Part shown: positions 5,551 through 8,547 of the stretch, one piece after another
How positions within the stretch are numbered: position 1 is the stretch's first letter
How the letters are laid out: each line of letters opens with the position of its first letter
Assembly (NCBI GenBank): GCA_013139395.1
Contig: WTAX01000297.1
Coordinates: 1-8,547 of the forward strand
Length of the DNA: 8,547 bases
From: Gammaproteobacteria bacterium
GTDB taxonomy: Bacteria > Pseudomonadota > Gammaproteobacteria > GRL18
Reading direction: 5' to 3'
The notes under the pieces: generated by a model
Database searches by the model: none
What the model was told of the DNA's origin: nothing
What the model saw: the letters and a program-made list of their open reading frames with translations, nothing else
Translations under genes and position numbers: made by a program

Positions 5551-6231
5551 ATGACAGAATTATCCCAACAATGGCTGCAGTTTAATAATGCCGAGGCCAT
5601 TGCCCATGCAGCAGTACATCGCATCTTATTAAAAGCACAGGAATCAATTTCCCATCGGGGTGTTTTTAAACTGGTACTGGCTGGCGGCACTACACCCAAA
5701 AGAATTTATGAATTACTATCTGATCATCAGCAGGAATGGTCAAAATGGCATCTGTTTATTGGTGATGAGCGCTGTTTAGATAATAATGATCCTGAACGAA
5801 ACAGTGTAATGATCAAGCAAAGCCTGTTAGACAAAATTAACTTTCCCGAAGAAAACTTTCACCCGATTAATGCACAGCTGGGCCCGGAGAAAGGTGCCAG
5901 TGAATATGCTGAATTGATCAGCACATTTTTACCCTTTGACCTGATCCTGTTAGGCATTGGTGAAGATGGCCATACTGCCAGCTTATTTCCCGGCCATCAG
6001 CATGATGAAAGCCAACTCACTCATGCCGTTTATAATTCGCCAAAAGCACCACCTGAACGAGTCACTTTGAGCAAAAAAACCATTTCACAAAGTGCTGAGG
6101 TCATCATTTTAGTCACTGGAAAGAATAAACAGTCCGCCGTCCAGCAATGGCAGCAGGGTGAACCCCTGCCCGTAGTACAAATACAGGCTGCCCGGGTCAG
6201 TGTCTTAATTGATGATGATGCTCAACCCTAA
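5551..6231 (+). CDS. pgl: 6-phosphogluconolactonase (SOL/DevB type)
   Basis: Pgl hydrolyses 6-phosphogluconolactone to 6-phosphogluconate, the second step of the oxidative pentose-phosphate and Entner-Doudoroff routes. The 226 residues are the usual length for the DevB type, which is unrelated to the beta-propeller enzyme of E. coli. Signatures are LAGGTTPKRIYELL at 43-56, the FIGDERCLDNNDPERNS block at 69-85, and GIGEDGHTASLFPGH from 135, with H141 the expected catalytic region. A later PPERVTLS is also typical. AGGA at 5541-5544 lies six bases before the ATG, and only 12 bases separate it from glk. The pairing makes metabolic sense, because the glk product becomes the pgl substrate after glucose-6-phosphate dehydrogenase. 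That enzyme (zwf), often next to pgl in other proteobacteria, is not in this window. Confidence 0.95.
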   Translation: MTELSQQWLQFNNAEAIAHAAVHRILLKAQESISHRGVFKLVLAGGTTPKRIYELLSDHQQEWSKWHLFIGDERCLDNNDPERNSVMIKQSLLDKINFPEENFHPINAQLGPEKGASEYAELISTFLPFDLILLGIGEDGHTASLFPGHQHDESQLTHAVYNSPKAPPERVTLSKKTISQSAEVIILVTGKNKQSAVQQWQQGEPLPVVQIQAARVSVLIDDDAQP

Positions 6232-6289
6232 GCCAATACAACACGACATTCAAATAACCTAATTTACTCATAACGAATACATTTAATTC
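6232..6289 (+). other. AT-rich gap before uvrD; no SOS box, weak ribosome site
   Basis: These 58 bases contain no hairpin with a T run and no CTG-N10-CAG motif of the LexA box type that controls uvrD in E. coli. I also see no clear Shine-Dalgarno in front of the uvrD ATG; the preceding bases are ACATTTAATTC. No promoter is convincing. Either uvrD is read through from pgl or a promoter of non-standard type lies here. Confidence 0.4.
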
Positions 6290-8545
6290 ATGGATATATC
6301 TGAAATAATCGATCCGCTTAACAAAGCACAGCGTCAGGCTGTTTGCTCTGAAGCACAAAACACACTGGTTTTAGCGGGCGCCGGAAGCGGCAAAACACGA
6401 GTTCTGGTACACCGCATCGCCTGGCTGGTACAAGTAGAAAATGTCTCCCCTTACAGCATTATGGCCGTTACCTTTACCAATAAAGCCGCAGGGGAGATGC
6501 GTTTTCGTATTGAAAACCTGCTCAAAACTCCGATTCGTAATATGTGGGTGGGCACCTTTCATGGTTTAGCTCATCGTCTTTTACGCGCACATTGGATGGA
6601 TGCCAAACTGGTTGAAAACTTTCAGATCATTGATAGTGACGATCAATTGCGTTTAATCAAACGTATTATGAAAGAAATCGGCATTGATGAAAAGAAACAC
6701 CCTGCTCGTGAAACACAATGGTTTATTAACGAATGTAAAGATAACGGCCTCAGAGTTGAACAACTCAATCCACGTGAGTTTCATAATCGTGAGTTCATGC
6801 TGGATGTTTACTATCAATATGAAGAGTTATGCCAGCGTACCGGCCTGGTCGATTTTGCCGAACTGCTGCTAAGAGCACATGAACTCTGGCTGCATCAACC
6901 TCATTTACTAAAACATTATCAACAACGTTTTAGCCATATCCTGGTTGATGAGTTTCAAGATACTAATACCATCCAGTACGCCTGGCTGAAGGTACTCAGT
7001 GGTAATAATCTGCCCAGCACGAAGATGCACACCTTTGTTGTCGGTGATGATGACCAATCCATTTATGGCTGGCGCGGTGCTAAAATCGAACATATTCGAG
7101 AGTTCACCCATGACTTCAATGCAGGTAGTACAGACACTATACGCTTAGAGCAAAATTACCGCTCTACCGGCAATATTCTCGAAGCTGCCAACTCAGTTAT
7201 TGCCAATAATAGTGAACGCCTGGGCAAAGAGTTATGGACAGAAGATAGTGATGGTGAGCCATTACAAATCTATAAGGCCTTTAATGAAACTGATGAAGCG
7301 GCCTATGTTGCCGGACAAATTGATAAATGGGTCGAAAACGGCGGTAAGCGCAGTGATGTGGCCATCCTTTATCGCTCCAATGCTCAGTCTCAGCCCCATG
7401 AATATGAACTGGTTAAACGCGGTGTTCCCTACCGGGTTTATGGTGGTCTGCGCTTCTATGATCGGGCGGAAATCAAAGATGCATTAGCCTATATGAGATT
7501 ACTGGCCAACCGTCAGGATGATGCCGCATTTGAGCGTATTATTAATACCCCAACCCGCGGCATCGGGCAAAGAACACTGGATATTATTCGCCAGTTCGCA
7601 AAACAAAAGCAGCAAAATTTGTGGTTCACTGCTGTAGAGCTTATTGCCGATAAAGGCTTAAGTGCGCGGGCAGCCGCTTCGGTACAAAAATTTATTGATT
7701 TGATTGATGAGCTGCAAATTAATGATGCTGAGAGTATGAATCTTGCCGAACAAGTTACTCATGTCGTTGAAGCCTCATTACTCAAAGAATTTCATGGTAA
7801 AGATAATAGTGAACGGGCACAGGCCAAAGTAGAAAACCTGGATGAACTGGTCAATGCCGCAAAACGTTTTGATGATGTGGGTGATCCATTACTGGAGGCT
7901 GTTAAAGAAGGATTATTAAAAGACAAGAACACTGAGGAAGAAACATTTCAGGCAGCCAATCCAATGGCAGAATTTCTGGCTCATGCTGCTCTGGAAGCGG
8001 GTGAAGGGCAAGCAGAAGAATGGGAGGACTGCATTCAATTGATGTCATTGCATAGCGCTAAAGGACTGGAATTTGAGTTAGTGTTTCTATGTGGTCTTGA
8101 GCAGGGACTTTTTCCTCATAAGAATGCCTTACAAGATTATGTCGGCGGGCGACTTGAAGAAGAACGTCGTCTTTGCTATGTCGGCATCACCAGGGCCAGA
8201 CAACAACTTCATCTTTGCCATGCTGAAAGCCGAACCATTTATGGTCGTAGTGAATTGAGTTATCCCTCACAATTCTTATCAGAAATACCGGCATCACTGG
8301 TCACACAGGTCAGAGCTGCTCAGAATACCATTAGCGCCTCCAATTACTCTGGTTCTAACTATGGCTCTAAATATGGCTCTGATGATGATAGTGAAGTCTA
8401 TATTGGTCAGCAAGTCAGTCACAAAAAATTTGGTGCAGGGATAGTGGTTGATATTGAAGGCAGTGGCGCCAGAGCCAGAGTGCAGGTAAGCTTTGACAAT
8501 AATGGCACCCGATGGTTGATGCTGAATATTGCCAATCTATTTTAA
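6290..8545 (+). CDS. uvrD: DNA helicase II (UvrD), superfamily 1A
   Basis: UvrD is a 3'-to-5' ATP-driven helicase that removes the nicked strand in nucleotide-excision and mismatch repair. The 751 residues are complete (E. coli has 720). Motifs in order: Q-motif LNKAQRQAV with Q14; motif I AGAGSGKT with K35; motif Ia MAVTFTNKAAGEM; TFHGLAHRLLR; motif II VDEFQDT with D220 and E221; motif III VVGDDDQSIYGWRGA from about 250; motif IV LEQNYRST at 286-293; motif V SLHSAKGLEF at 586-595; motif VI RLCYVGITRAR at 627-637. The C-terminal Tudor-like domain VYIGQQVSHKKFGAGIV starts at 703 and is kept to the end. A Ser/Gly/Tyr/Asn-rich linker (684-702) joins it to the motor. HAALEAGEGQAEEWED before motif V and the MD-S opening match E. 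coli UvrD rather than Rep or PcrA. The start is set by this N-terminal match; the ribosome-binding site is poor. Confidence 0.97.
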   Translation: MDISEIIDPLNKAQRQAVCSEAQNTLVLAGAGSGKTRVLVHRIAWLVQVENVSPYSIMAVTFTNKAAGEMRFRIENLLKTPIRNMWVGTFHGLAHRLLRAHWMDAKLVENFQIIDSDDQLRLIKRIMKEIGIDEKKHPARETQWFINECKDNGLRVEQLNPREFHNREFMLDVYYQYEELCQRTGLVDFAELLLRAHELWLHQPHLLKHYQQRFSHILVDEFQDTNTIQYAWLKVLSGNNLPSTKMHTFVVGDDDQSIYGWRGAKIEHIREFTHDFNAGSTDTIRLEQNYRSTGNILEAANSVIANNSERLGKELWTEDSDGEPLQIYKAFNETDEAAYVAGQIDKWVENGGKRSDVAILYRSNAQSQPHEYELVKRGVPYRVYGGLRFYDRAEIKDALAYMRLLANRQDDAAFERIINTPTRGIGQRTLDIIRQFAKQKQQNLWFTAVELIADKGLSARAAASVQKFIDLIDELQINDAESMNLAEQVTHVVEASLLKEFHGKDNSERAQAKVENLDELVNAAKRFDDVGDPLLEAVKEGLLKDKNTEEETFQAANPMAEFLAHAALEAGEGQAEEWEDCIQLMSLHSAKGLEFELVFLCGLEQGLFPHKNALQDYVGGRLEEERRLCYVGITRARQQLHLCHAESRTIYGRSELSYPSQFLSEIPASLVTQVRAAQNTISASNYSGSNYGSKYGSDDDSEVYIGQQVSHKKFGAGIVVDIEGSGARARVQVSFDNNGTRWLMLNIANLF

Positions 8546-8547
8546 GT

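Overview
The window looks like ordinary chromosome from a gammaproteobacterium of fairly low GC. HslV, HslU and UvrD are close along their whole length to the enterobacterial proteins as I remember them. HslVU followed by a DUF971 gene is an arrangement I know from Pseudomonas. The genus cannot be fixed from the sequence alone. All convincing genes are on the + strand, and I see no RNA genes, insertion sequences, CRISPR arrays or prophage genes.

Layout: (1) 1-2166 is a proteostasis block: the 3' half of hslV, complete hslU, and a DUF971 gene, closed by a strong hairpin. (2) 2125-2504 is a 380-bp non-coding gap with that hairpin, a perfect 7-bp dyad, a 10-bp palindrome and a weak candidate promoter. 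(3) 2505-4504 is a two-gene unit. It encodes a 65-residue acidic protein whose stop overlaps (ATGA) the start of a 601-residue Rad50/SbcC/YhaN-like ABC ATPase. The ATPase has two membrane segments in the middle of its coiled coil, where Rad50 would have its zinc hook. (4) 4531-6231 carries glucokinase and 6-phosphogluconolactonase, two enzymes of glucose entry into the oxidative pentose-phosphate or Entner-Doudoroff route. (5) 6290-8545 is a complete uvrD (helicase II).

How they work together: HslV and HslU form one ATP-dependent protease. Glk makes glucose-6-phosphate and Pgl hydrolyses the lactone formed from it by glucose-6-phosphate dehydrogenase, which is not in the window. UvrD serves nucleotide-excision and mismatch repair. 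From 2505 to 8545 the genes are co-directional with gaps of at most 58 bp, so the ATPase pair, glk, pgl and perhaps uvrD may be co-transcribed.

The least explained part is the small acidic protein plus the membrane-inserted SMC-like ATPase, with its candidate operator region. The head-domain motifs are complete enough to expect ATPase activity. No Mre11/SbcD nuclease gene is in the window, and the function is unknown.
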